DNA from: Fasciolopsis buskii
Taxonomy: Eukaryota; Platyhelminthes; Trematoda; Plagiorchiida; Fasciolidae
Reading direction: 5' to 3'
NCBI GenBank assembly: GCA_008360955.1
Contig: LUCM01006371.1
Span: forward strand, 294,270 to 358,269
DNA: 64,000 nt
Of this stretch, positions 36,627 through 47,794 are shown one piece after another; the first letter of the stretch is position 1, and each line of letters starts with the position of its first letter. A program made the translations under genes and the position numbers. The notes under the pieces are model-generated. The model was not told where the DNA came from. It worked only from the letters and a program-made list of their open reading frames with translations, and made no database searches.

Positions 36627-37899
36627 GTAAGCTTTCTCTAATCCTTCCATCTTCATTTTTTTGTGTGCATTAAAACAGACGTTGATCAAGCATGTCTTAC
36701 TGGGTTACATATGCCTATACACATATATATTGTATCGACCTCCACAAAACAACCGAATTACTAACCAGGGCCCATCAGGGATCTTCATCCACATGGATTC
36801 CCGTGTGACTCGGAATTGGATTGTACAACTGTTATTTAAATAGCCCATTGGTCAGGCTACAGAAAGATCATCTCTGTTGTCACTGATCATCAGTGCTGCA
36901 ACAGTCAGAGTCCTTATCCTTCTTGACTTCGACACTGATACAAATTATTGCGTACAGAGTCATTTGTTTCTGCATGACAAATGATTTTTCTTCAGGAAAC
37001 CAAGACATTAGGGACAGTTTAAATAACTTGAAAATCGAAGCATTTAAGATCAAATTTATTAGTATATCAATAATCCAGGATCAATTTAGTTATACACTAA
37101 AGATTGGCGATATAAAAAGATTTCACAACTGATTTTGCTAAACTATTCACGATTCCTCTCAGTAGTATGTTTGCATATGGATGGATGAACAAGATATTCG
37201 TCATTCCAACCCTTTTTGGTTGTGTTACTGGCACTTTATGGAGCAATTTTTGGAACGAGGGTGAATATGTTTCATGAGGTTTACGAACGGCAAGCCTTAG
37301 TCTCGCTGGGCACCCAGGAAAAAATTGCAAAACGCAAAGTCCAGAGGATCATCTTGGGTGCCGTGACTCCCTAGCTAGATGCACCCGGGACACGAGAGTG
37401 ATGTGAAACACTCATGTGTTGGCTTTAGGCTATAGACTATTTTCTCAGCTTATGAATAGTAGTTTAAACTGGGCATAAGCCATCAAACCGAATTCCGTCA
37501 TTCCATCGTCTGAGAGTCAAACCATCACGAAACATGTTACGTATTTGGAAACGAATAACTAGCTATGACTGCGTAGAAAATTTCAACCTAATCCACGCAG
37601 CGTATTGTACGATGAGTCCAGAAAAATTGGTTACTAAATCGGACCACGAACAAAACGGCAAGAATGCAAGCAAGAAGAAGAGGTGACCGAAAAATGGTTG
37701 ACTATCACTGAGAAATTAGGTTGACTGTGTCGAGCAATATGCCAGTACAGGCCGAATCCCATTTGTGCATGCGGAAAGAAAATGTTGCAGAAAGTTACGC
37801 ACAAAGTAGTACTGATGTTCAAATCAATATTAAAGAACACTGCTCATATGTATCATCCTTGCTGGTAATCATCGACCGATTTTCATTGGATTGCCTTAG

Positions 37900-38070
37900 T
37901 CTGTATCAAGTGGTGCTGATGTTCGGCGAACCACTGAGAACCCTCTTTCGTTAGGTTGGCGGCTATGGAACAGATGTACAGATGCTTCATTCTTGTTAGG
38001 AATTCTCAGCCGCGCACATATGCCGCGCCCGAAATGGGGTTGTAATCTGGTTTCGTGAACGCTGGCGCCC
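37900..38070 (-). repeat. SINE family B, diverged inverted copy
   Basis: The sequence 'tgttaggaattctcagccgc' followed by 'gcgcccgaaatggggttg' is the reverse complement of the family B region around the tRNA head and the hammerhead-like core. The core is destroyed. Confidence 0.5.
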
Positions 38071-38074
38071 GGTG

Positions 38075-38320
38075 GTTTAGCATCCCAATCCTTCACTAAT
38101 GTCGCCACGCCACAAACAGTTGACAGCCGAGCCGGAAAGCGCAGTTGCCAAGGTGTTCGACTCATCATAGTAAGTAGTCTCGGGTTCGCCACTCAGTTCG
38201 GAAGCGCCGGATAAGCACTGACAATTACTGACAAAATGAAAAAAGTAGTCGCCCAGTATTTCCACGGTCTGTTGATGGTGAGTCCTCCGTTGATATGGCA
38301 TGGTAAATGACTTCATGTGT
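38075..38320 (+). repeat. SINE family B, diverged copy
   Basis: The head 'gccaaggtgttcgactcatc', 'cgggttcgccactcagttcgg', 'agcactgacaattactgaca' and the tail 'tatttccacggtctgttgatggtgag' follow the family order. The hammerhead-like core is degraded. Confidence 0.6.
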
Positions 38321-39941
38321 TAACACCCACTTTATTGAGCTGAGCAAGCAATTCGGGGATTAGTCTTAACGCCTGTCGCTGGCACAAACCAGAAAGTCGC
38401 TCCTGACCGAGATAATCACGGTGCGCTTGGTTAGCCTTAAAGAACGTTGCACAAATTTTTGACCTCGGGGTTCACATCTGCCATTTGGGCTCAACAACAC
38501 CTTTCTAAGTTCCTAGTCAAACACGTCTAATCAACTAATCTTTGCCAGTTCTACCAAAGCACTTCATCAGCGATTCTCCTGTAGATCTGATTTTACGAGG
38601 ACGATTTTCTAGTGAAATGTGTGCGTACGTGGGTGTGTGTGTGTGTGCTTGTGTTCGAGCGTCTACGTAAGGTTACTCGTCAAGAAGAGATGAAAGAGGG
38701 ATATATTAGATTTGGAACCGGTTGACAATGTTAGGAGTGATCGGGCCAAATTGGGCAATTTTTCCTAGAAGGAATAATCTTGGCGAAAGGTCATGTAATT
38801 TTTTGAATAGAACTAATCTCACTGGCAGTCAATCTTCTAAGTAAGCTTCAATGTATGACCTTGAAGACATCATCCTGTTGAAGCTTTCCGCTTAAACCCA
38901 AGCTCTTTCTTGAAGTATTGGATAATTGTTTGTAAGAAATCGTGAAGGCAAATTATTTTTCATTTACATATCTCATAGTTACCGGCTATGCTTCGAACTT
39001 TACTTTCCACAAGAAGACTAGAGGTCATCCAGTCCAACTTGCAGTCGGGAGGCACTAGATTCGCGTTTCACTCTCAGTAAAGCTCATCAGTACTGCATAA
39101 ACCTCAACGGATCTGGAATTTGAGCCCCGAGGCTTTTTCATTCGAATCATGTGTATAACCAATGTAAGGGCAGTGGATGATGCATTGTCATGCCCATCAT
39201 ACTGATCGAATGGGAATGCAACTGCGGTGACATCGCAATGATCGTGCGAACCAAACGAAAATTCTGCATGTTGCCGGTCGATAGTGATGGATCAAATCAG
39301 CTAGTGAACTAATCGATCACTGTGTGCTGGCCAGAGAAAGCCATTGCAAGTGATTTGCTTCGATTGTTCTGTCTAGAGCTTACAGAAACGAACTCCAAAG
39401 GAATTGTCAACTGACGAGTCGAAGCTTCATCAGAAGTCTGTTCTCTTTTTCTACGTGTTAAAGAAACCACCGTTGCAACAGTGTCAAAACTATTGAAAAC
39501 CGGTCCCAAATCAATATATATTTGTTAGTTATCGAGAGCTAAACACAATCTTTTACCTTGTTTGTTCAAATTTGGACGAGTTGATACTAACAAACATCTT
39601 GCGTGCGGATATTTGCGATGGAATAACGCATTTTGAGAAGCTGACTATGAAATGGGATCCGCGAACAAACAAAATGGGGTGCTGTTAGACCGAATCTCCT
39701 TCGCGAATTCCAAGTAGGTAATATAATGCTCACAAATGTGTTGCTGTTAAGATCAGTCAACGAAGTTTGGGAAACCTGACTGGTTCTTTTGAGATCGTCT
39801 TCTCAACAGCTGAAAATAAGCCTTCAAAAGAACCGGGGATAAACTACCTGGGAGCAGTGAGACGAAATCTGTGGAATAAAGAGATTAGCTATCATTGAAT
39901 GGTCCGAGCAAAACTGGCGCAATCTGTCAGTGAAGCAACAG

Positions 39942-40080
39942 GATGCATCTCTTTTCAGGTAGGGAATTGCAGCCATCTGAAGGCTGCCAACTGGGGACTT
40001 CGGTTGGCCATAGGGTATTCGAACCCGCAACCTTCAAGTTTAAACAATGTAATGCTGACCGCTCGGCCATCACCGGATAC
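39942..40080 (-). repeat. SINE family A, inverted, 5' part
   Basis: The reverse complement shows 'ggttgcgggttcgaataccc' (B box) and 'gtccccagttggcagcc', like other family A copies. The 3' tail is short. Confidence 0.7.
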
Positions 40081-40767
40081 ACTGATTACCTCTGGGAAGT
40101 TTCTGTTTTATTGACCATTCTCAGGAGTTAAGTGACTTGAAACTAGCTAGTAGTAGTCCAAATTATATCACAACCCGTTTTTAGCTCCTTTGAGTTTTTT
40201 GCTCGTTCATGATCAAGTTTTCAAAGAAAATTGTTACCCGTGATAAAAAGTGATTTGGCAGGCATATTGTCTAAACTTTGCCCAATTGTAACTGGCATGA
40301 AGATTGGTCAGGTGACCTACAATTGCTGGCCATTGCCTGTCTTGTCTGTTCGGTGTTGTCACCTGTCTTTTTTGGAGAATGAGCATTCAACAATATCGAT
40401 TTGTCCGAGCAGATAGTCCTTCATGAGGGGGCATGCTTTAGAACTGGTTGACGTGTCAAACCACGAGCATTCGTTGCCAGCGGCAGACGAATTCTGGTTA
40501 GCCGGGATGCAGAGTACAAAAGGTAAATCCAGATAAATCTAATGGGAAATTTACGATAAACTTGTAGACTTTCAATTCGTAATCAGTATGAGAAATGGGT
40601 TATTTTCAACTGGTATTTGGACAAAACATAACAAAATCGATGCAGACCTATTAGTCACTTATTGTTGTACCCTTTTGTTTTTGAGCTAGGGGAGACGAGT
40701 CATGCCTGCCGATTGTATGATATTTGCATGACGGTACGTCTTTTTTTTGTTTGTTTTAATCGTCTAG

Positions 40768-40842
40768 ATTCGAGCAGCCTTGCGTGTTGTGTATCCACGT
40801 GAGAAACCTTGGGTCTGGAATAGAACTCGTGTTCATTTGCGG
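40768..40842 (+). CDS. MCTP exon 9 (75 bases): post-C2 region
   Basis: The acceptor is 'ttttaatcgtctag' and the donor is 'cgg|gtaagt'. There are 25 codons in phase 0/0. I-R-A-A-L-R-V-V-Y-P-R-E matches the family block 'vkASLRTliPkE' that links C2C to the membrane region. From this block to the W-E-N-P of exon 10 the spacing equals that of vertebrate MCTP as I recall it, so no exon is missing between them. Confidence 0.92.
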
Positions 40843-42057
40843 GTAAGTTAATGATAGGAGTAGATAGAACTGAGTAGTACATTGGAGTAGCTTGCTTAAT
40901 GTCTCTTGATAAGAGGTCATATACTGAATGTTATGTTGGTCGCTGATAAATCATAATTTCGGTTCGATGATGCGAATATTTCAGGTTCACGTTCTCTAGC
41001 CATCGATCACTGGTTTCGTGGGCATCTTAATAATTCTCATAGCTCATCCTGTTAAAGCAACTGTACATTGTCTTATGAGTATTGAAGTAACACTCCTCCA
41101 TTTCCGGAGTAGGCTAGACATCACTTCTGATTAGGACATTTTCGGAGAACGGTTGCAGAGAGCGACAGTCCGCATTTTTAGCGCACTTGTACCCGTGGCT
41201 GCTAGTATGCTCAAAGAAAATGCGCCATCTACTAGATTAGGGATTCCGAAAGTTGGCCGCTCGCAAAAGATGCAACTCTACCATTGCACTTGTTCTTTTA
41301 CGGATTGATCCGATAGTTGTACTTTCATCGGCAGACAAAAGGCAGTCTTCAAATCACTTTATTTTTTCAGCCTCACTGTTTGTCCACAGGTATTGTTTTT
41401 CCCATTCGTGAAAAAGCTAGTGGTTACGAACACTAAACTGATAGTTGAACTGGATGTAAGACGATTCTCAAAAATTCGGATGGTTTCAATGCGCTCAAAT
41501 GAGATTCTTTACTGATCAGTCATAAACATTGCGACGATTTAAAGTAAACTTTAAATTTAACCGCTCAGCGCAATAGTGCAATTCAAGGTCAGTTCAATGG
41601 GGATTGTTTCCATAAAACAATCATGAATATGAATGTTTATGCAAACTTCAATGACATTTGGGACATTGTGAACAGTTCGGTCAAATAAACCAAATGCAGC
41701 CAAGTTCATCGTGCTTTGTGTACAGGTCCCGTAAAAGGTCATCGTCAATGGGGTGTTGTTAATTCAAATACTTGGACTCAACAACGGAATACCGTTGGGT
41801 GGATGGGAGCATCCCGAGATAATGGAGGTGTCAAGTTGTTGAATCTTTTTCGGCCGAAATATTTACTTTGCCAGTTATTCCTCATTTGTTTTTTGACTAG
41901 TCTAACCGAGTCTCTGCCGTAAAAAATTAGCTTTGCCTTAGTGATTGATTGTTGCACTTTTAAATCACGTTGCAAGGTTGCTGCTTCCCAACCTATATTG
42001 TAGTACGAATACACGACAACTTTTCTGTCATTCTGACTTGATTTTATTTCGTGGGTA

Positions 42058-42240
42058 CTAGCCGTGAACTTCGGCCAATATATCCTTGACGCGTGCCGCA
42101 ATGTTTTCAGCCAAGCTTGTAGGAGGCTTGACCTCAAATCTCACATCCTCGTTTATTGCATTAACGAATAACAAAGTTTTAGTACGACCATGAGTCAACC
42201 GTTTCATTTTGGAGATAATCTCTGAGAGTGTGAGAACCAT
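42058..42240 (-). CDS. Unrecognised short minus-strand ORF or last exon, 60 codons
   Basis: I do not recognise this frame. It starts at 42240 and ends with a stop at 42058-42060. It is mixed charged and hydrophobic, with K-R-L-T-H-G-R-T-K-T-L-L-F-V-N-A-I-N near the middle and A-A-R-V-K-D-I-L-A-E-V-H-G at the end. A poly(A) signal AATAAA (minus strand, + coordinates 42043-42048) lies about 10 bases after the stop. Upstream, 'cacactctcag' on the minus strand could be a splice acceptor giving a last exon that begins inside the frame. It lies antisense within MCTP intron 9. It may be a nested gene, a processed copy or chance. Confidence 0.3.
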   Translation of the reverse strand: MVLTLSEIISKMKRLTHGRTKTLLFVNAINEDVRFEVKPPTSLAENIAARVKDILAEVHG

Positions 42241-42473
42241 GTGTCTGCTCTGGACACTTTGACGTCTAGTGTCGGTGTCATGTTTTCATTCCGCCGATCG
42301 ATACTTGATATCCGCTGTTGATGTTTTATGTTCTGTGCTTCGGTATTTGTGTACCACCCGGGTACTTAAGCAGTAACACGAACAGTACACTTTACGGTCA
42401 CTGTGTGAATAATATGTTGATTACAAGAAAGGTAGTTGTACGTATATCTGGACGTGTTAGCAAGACGAATACG

Positions 42474-42660
42474 GTGACCGGCGGTGGCCAAATGGATAAA
42501 GTCGTGGGGTTTGAAAGTAAAGGCCGCGGGTTCGAATCCTCCCACCGGCGATCAACTTCCCCACTTGTCAGCCCACTGCTGGCCGCGGTCCTCTTCCTGA
42601 AAAAATAATGTACACTGCTATTTCACTAATAGAAAAAGGGAAATAAAAAAGGATAAAGGT
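42474..42660 (+). repeat. SINE family A, full-length
   Basis: The copy starts 'tgaccggcggtggccaaatg'. The B box 'gggttcgaatcctcccac', 'cagcccactgctggccgcgg', 'gctatttcactaatag' and a tail with 'aaataaaaaaggataaagg' follow. It is well preserved, with an intact A box and B box. Confidence 0.88.
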
Positions 42661-43559
42661 ATCTTCCGTCCGAAAATATGACCATCTATCGAACATGTGT
42701 TACAAGCAACTGAACAAACCATGAAATGTTACCTTACAATCGTTGTTTAGTCAAATTCAAAAAGACTTCTGCCAGAGACGAATCTAACAGACTTGTCATG
42801 GCCGTACCATCGATCGATCTGAAAGGCTCTACCTACAAAATCAAAACGAACAACTTTCGTGCAAAATAGAACTGTGTCCTTGGTCCGTGTACCTGATGGG
42901 AAATAGCTAAACGAACTTTGTTGGCGAAATTTACCTGCTGCAGAGTGATGCAGTTTCTTGAAGAATGAAGCCCGCATCCCTCGCGTAGTTTTATCCAAAC
43001 TGTTTGAAATGTTGTTGAGTATAGTTGATACTACTAACGAGTTTTTCCTAGACTTTTTGCCTCTACAGTGGTATATTTTTTCACAACCCAACAAGGGGGT
43101 CATTTTGTGACAAACTTCGTTTCAAATAGATAGTAAGGCTGTCCACAAAGATTTCATATTTGGGAGAAAAATTCTTCGTTCTGAGCATTTTCAGTTTCAA
43201 ACAAACATTTTGGGCCATAAAACCATGTCCGGTCCAACTACTGAGCTGTCTGGGTTTCTGTTTTTGCATTGGCATATTTTTCCGTGAACCAGTGTTGAAA
43301 TAAAATCAGTGTCTACCACTCTGTATTTTCTTCTTCATGTTGGATTGAATAAACCCGAAATCAGTAGTCTGTTCCAGTTTCTCGTTAATTTCGTGTATCC
43401 GTACACGGTAGAAGGATGTTATGGCTCAAAGATGTGCACCATACTGGTTTCGAACTAAACGACTGCCTCCTATTTGACTTTTCCATACTCTGCAGTGGAA
43501 TAACCGAAGCCTAGTTACGACTCGCGCGCATCCGCACCCGAGTTCACCAAGAGAAAAGG

Positions 43560-43960
43560 ATGTGTCCTAGGTTTGCCTTCTTTCAACTTTTCTTTTCGAC
43601 TTTGTCATTCAGACTGTTGTACGATTGTCCCGTACACATGTGAGATTAGTGGCTTTGATATTTGCTCAGAAAAGAATTTGTCTGACTTGAAATATATGGA
43701 CGACTTTGTGCTATTACATGAAGACAAAAGTGAGTTGCACGTTTTCCTCGACCATCCGAACAACGGTACATTAATATGTTTAGATTGGTTTTGCACCTCC
43801 AGGGTGTAAAATGGTTTTGAAGAATGCGATTGGTTTGAAGCCAAATCACGTTCTTCCAGGGGAGTAACTGGATGAGGCGAGTGTAGTTAGTTACTTGGGA
43901 AGTTGCATCTCACTTGACAATCTTATATCATTTCGGGCATAAGAAGGACTGTGTGTTGGA
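43560..43960 (+). mobile_element. Non-LTR retrotransposon (LINE) reverse transcriptase fragment
   Basis: Plus-strand translation gives L-S-D-L-K-Y-M-D-D-F-V-L-L, the motif around the YxDD catalytic centre ('LsDLeYADDiaLL' in LINEs), then H-V-F-L-D-H. After frame changes it gives V-L-K-N-A-I-G-L-K-P-N and S-Y-L-G-S-C-I-S, the 'YLGs.i' motif C-terminal to the palm. Stops and frameshifts show it is decayed. It is of the type seen in RTE or CR1-like elements; I cannot tell which. Confidence 0.75.
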
Positions 43961-45830
43961 GGATGCCACCTGGTATCCTAAACCCGACCGCAGGGATTTT
44001 GAACTCGAAAACTCTTTCGCAACTTATCTAACAGCCTGAGGATCAACTAAAATCGTAATTCCCGCCGTATCTGGGTTAGCCGGTAGTCTGAAAGTTTGTC
44101 CAATTAACCATGTGTGTCTCTATCGCTTCCAGTCTAGGGCCTCGAATCTTTATCTAATTGTTTTTGCTTAGACAATAGTCTGGACCATTCTGGACTGATC
44201 GGTGGATAGAGAATGCCTCAATCAGTGCCGCGAATCTCGAGGCCTACAGGGATTCTTCCCGCAATTTGTCCAATGTGTAACGTGGCTGGCTAATAGGAGA
44301 TCATTTCAAGTGCTCATTGTTCACAATAATTTCATACTTGTTTAGCACAAACAAAGTGTCATCAGGATCACATAGAGGGCGGAAAGCATTGAGAGACGAG
44401 GATGAAAAGAAAAGAAACAATGCTTACGGTTTATCACACTAGCTAGCTGTTCCAGTCTGTACATCCACGTGATCGGTTATCCTTAAGGATCTATATTTCA
44501 CCTGTAGACTTTGCACCTTCTGGTCACTCAAACCGAAGTAGACGAGTAACTTGAGAGATTCCTACTCAAGCGCTAACTTGCAAGACAAGATTACGATTTG
44601 AAAGGTCTCCTAATGCCTTGAAAGTTCATTTTATGGGCTCATTTGGGTGAGGCTAGGTGCCCAGTAAATCCCACCGCCACATATCCTGGTAAGCACGGAG
44701 TAGTATGCTCCGTATACAGGCCGAGGTTTGTTTAGAATAAAGATTTAGTTTTGTATGTTAGAATGATTAACATAGGTCAGTCAACCAGGTGGAGAGCGGC
44801 CACCAATAGTCGTCGCTCTGGCACTATGGTCAAAATACCTCGGCTGCAAAAAGACAGTGCACGAGACTTCCTTGTCAGAGGTCCTTTATCACGCAGGTTA
44901 TCCGTGAGACTTTCAAGCAGCGTTCAGGGAAGTACCCATATCGCAGCCTGGAAACATCCACCCCAGACCATGCAGATGCACCTGAGGGCACCATATTATC
45001 GCTTCTTTACTGGATTCCTACTCAATCTGCCCGTCAACTTATTTCTGTGGTGTGAGCATTCGCACGGAAGGATGCAAGATAACTGGAGGTGATGCATGTA
45101 ACCCAATCAGCAGAACATGACATTTGGTTATTGCCCTTTTTTTCAATTTCGGCTGACAGGAACAGTCCAGTGTTAGGCGGTTTAAAATACGTTTTGATTT
45201 TTGGTATCTGAAAGTGGTTTCACGGTTTCACATTACAACAAGATCGTTTACGTGATTTTTGTTCAGTGGTCGTAATTTAGCTCGACACCCCGACTAGTTG
45301 CAGAATTTTCTCGGTAGGCACAAGGACACTGTTTGTAATCCGGTCTTTGATGTTCACTTTTCGAAGTAAATTCAGACGAACGCGTCTTTCTCGCTGGTAC
45401 AACTGAACTATCACGTGATTCCGTGACCCTGTGACCACAATTGTTTCAGTTGAACTCGCTGGAATCACTGACAGCACGAACTGTTTCATCTTCAAAAGAT
45501 ATTGTTCTCGTTTAGAAATAAACTAATTGAAGAATGTCAGTTATTTGTTCCGTGATTTAAATTTTGAATCTTATCAGTTTCTTCGACATGTGACTGTTTG
45601 TTTTTTTCGCGGTAGGAGACTTCATCGATGTTACCGTATTTTACTCATTGACAGGATTTGATCAGAAAATATGTCCCGGTAAGTCAGAACATTCGAGATA
45701 TTCACAGTCACAAGATGCTGCATTCACATGAAAGCGAGATTCTTCTCTGGAATTTGTGGTCATTTTAGCACATACGGAAAACAATAATCACAAATGCCAA
45801 ACAATTTCCGACAAGGCATCTGTCGAAATT

Positions 45831-46006
45831 TGACCGGCGGTGGCCAAACGGATAAGGTCGTCGCGTTTGGATGTGAGGGTTGCGGGTTCGAATCCTCCCA
45901 CCGCCGGTCAAATTCCCCACTTTGCAGCCCTCTGCTGGCCGCGGCCCCTTCCTGAAAGTTGATGTGCATTGTTGTTCTATCAATAAAAGGAAGTTAAAGA
46001 TAAAGA
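45831..46006 (+). repeat. SINE family A, full-length, best preserved
   Basis: The copy starts 'tgaccggcggtggccaaacg' and continues with 'ggatgtgagggttgcgggtt', the B box, 'accgccggtcaaattcccc', 'cagccctctgctggccgcgg' and 'ccccttcctgaaagttgatg'. It ends 'caataaaaggaagttaaaga' and 'taaag'. It can serve as the reference copy in this window. The overlapping ORFs are repeat-derived. Confidence 0.9.
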
Positions 46007-47521
46007 ATATCTCGGAATTTACAGGGTCTGAAATTACGTGTGGGCAATACCCGGGCACAAACATCGTGTCATTTCGGAGTCCTTGACGGAGGCGATCGAG
46101 ATAATTCACTTAAGGACCATTGAAAACCTGCTCTTGTTGCTTAAACAAGTGTCCTACCACGGTGTGTCATTTGTAAACTGGCCGACAGAACACGATTTCG
46201 TTGCCAGTCTACCGGCGTTCACCGGGTACAACCTACAGGATACAATGTGTTCTCGTATATTTCGTCAGTTACAAGTGATTCCTGACCCATGGTATTAGAA
46301 CATCAGTAATTCTGTCAAAAAAAACACGAAGATGTTGATCACCGCTGGACTTAACATATCCGGACTATTTTCTGCTTTGTTTTTGTTTACGGTTTGCTTG
46401 CGCAACAGAAAAGATGTGTAGGGAAACGAGATCCACACAAAAACACAACAAACTAATTCTGAAAAACAAACAATACATGTAGAGATCCCAATAGAATCAC
46501 TGCGAGAGAGATTCGATGTTTGAGTGAACAATTATGGTGGGCCTTTGGCGATGATTTCGACGAATCTTAGTAGGTACGCTGAGTACTTCACTCGAAACAA
46601 AGGATTAGGATAAATATACGTTTCAATTAGTCTTGAAATGTAACTGACCTTTCATACATCAAGTACGGGGTTATATATGTATATGCATCCTTCATATATA
46701 TACATATATATATGTATACGCTGTGTATATTTGGTCAGTAGCCTGTCCATGAATGCACAACGACTCCTGGGAACACGTGTTCGGTTTTACGGTTACTGCA
46801 ACTCATTAGAAAAGTGTACCCAATGCTTCTGGCCAAACTGATTTACAATTTCCCGCGCTCTGACGGTAAATTGCTACCCGAGCGTCGATTGTTCGCAACC
46901 GACATGTGAATCTGCAAATATGTAGGTGAACCGATTGCGGACTATCTGATAAGCGACCATAATCACGAAACCTGTCGTGTGCTTCCCTGAAGTCTTTGTA
47001 GATTCATGCATATGGTATTGACTAAACATATGCCATCTTGCCTTTTAGTTCTATAAACTGACAGTATCCAATCCAAATAGGATAAGTGAAAAGATTGTAA
47101 AAATTGAACCTTGATTTAATCACTTTTTTTCAGTACACACAATTATTTGAATGTTGCTTTCACATGACTAGGTAATATTCGTCCTCGTGGGCTACTCCGT
47201 GTAATCCTCGGCGGAGACGAAGGCAGAGGTAGACGTCCCGATCGATCAACTTGATTTTACCGATACTAGTGAATGTAAATTCCTTATAAATTTGGCCGGT
47301 TTGATAATTACAGTAGTGGATAGTGTCCAGAATTTCTACACTGTGTAAACTTACATCGAATAACCCGAAATAGATGCCAAGATTTCAGTCAGTACATCAT
47401 CATTTCTTTTGTTTGGATTTTATTGCTTGTTTTTGTCACGATAACAGACGAATCATGTGACACTACGAACGCCTTTTTATTTCCTAGAATTCTTTTCGAT
47501 GTTTCCATCCGAACATTGTAG

Positions 47522-47794
47522 GAACTTCAACAAAAGATCGATCGAATCTATCCATATGCTGTTTTTTTGACCGATGGACAGAAAACTTTTATGCACCTTT
47601 ACAAATGGGAAAATCCTTTCCACTCATCAATTTTCCTGGCCGGAATTTGGATTGTTTTCTTGTTTGTAAAACCATATATGGTCATTACTGGAATGGTAAT
47701 CGGATTTGCTTCCTGTTGGGTACTAACGATGGACTGGTTCAGGAATCGATTACGTCATCGTGCCTCCGTGAATTCGAATACTGAAAGTGATGAT
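47522..47794 (+). CDS. MCTP exon 10: first membrane region
   Basis: The acceptor is 'ccgaacattgtag' and the donor is 'gat|gtacgt' (a weaker donor). There are 91 codons in phase 0/0. Y-K-W-E-N-P-F-H-S corresponds to the family motif 'fdWdsPxrS'. Two hydrophobic stretches separated by V-K-P-Y-M follow, matching the first MCTP hydrophobic hairpin. The exon then ends in a basic stretch (R-N-R-L-R-H-R) and an acidic E-S-D-D. Translation past 47794 into the intron is an artefact. Confidence 0.92.

Larger units (their letters stand above)
36627..40767 (+). other. Intron 8
   Basis: This intron holds a pair of diverged family B SINE fragments (about 37900-38070 minus and 38075-38320 plus), a GT microsatellite near 38630-38650, and a family A SINE (39942-40080, minus). 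No exon is needed here by phase or alignment. Confidence 0.7.
40843..47521 (+). other. Intron 9
   Basis: This intron contains family A SINEs (42474-42660 and 45831-46006), a LINE reverse transcriptase fragment (43560-43960), an AT-rich simple repeat (46673-46720), and three unrecognised minus-strand frames at 42058-42240, 42747-43103 and 45277-45495. The first of these is listed separately. Confidence 0.7.

Noticed and set aside
41391..41456. 66-base candidate exon between 'tgtccacag' and 'gtaaga' translating V-L-F-F-P-F-V-K-K-L
   Set aside because: The residue spacing between exons 9 and 10 already equals the family spacing, so an added exon would insert 22 residues in a conserved stretch.
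44751..45092. 113-codon + strand frame considered as part of the LINE
   Set aside because: I could not match it to an endonuclease or reverse transcriptase motif, and it is separated from the recognised fragment by unrelated sequence.
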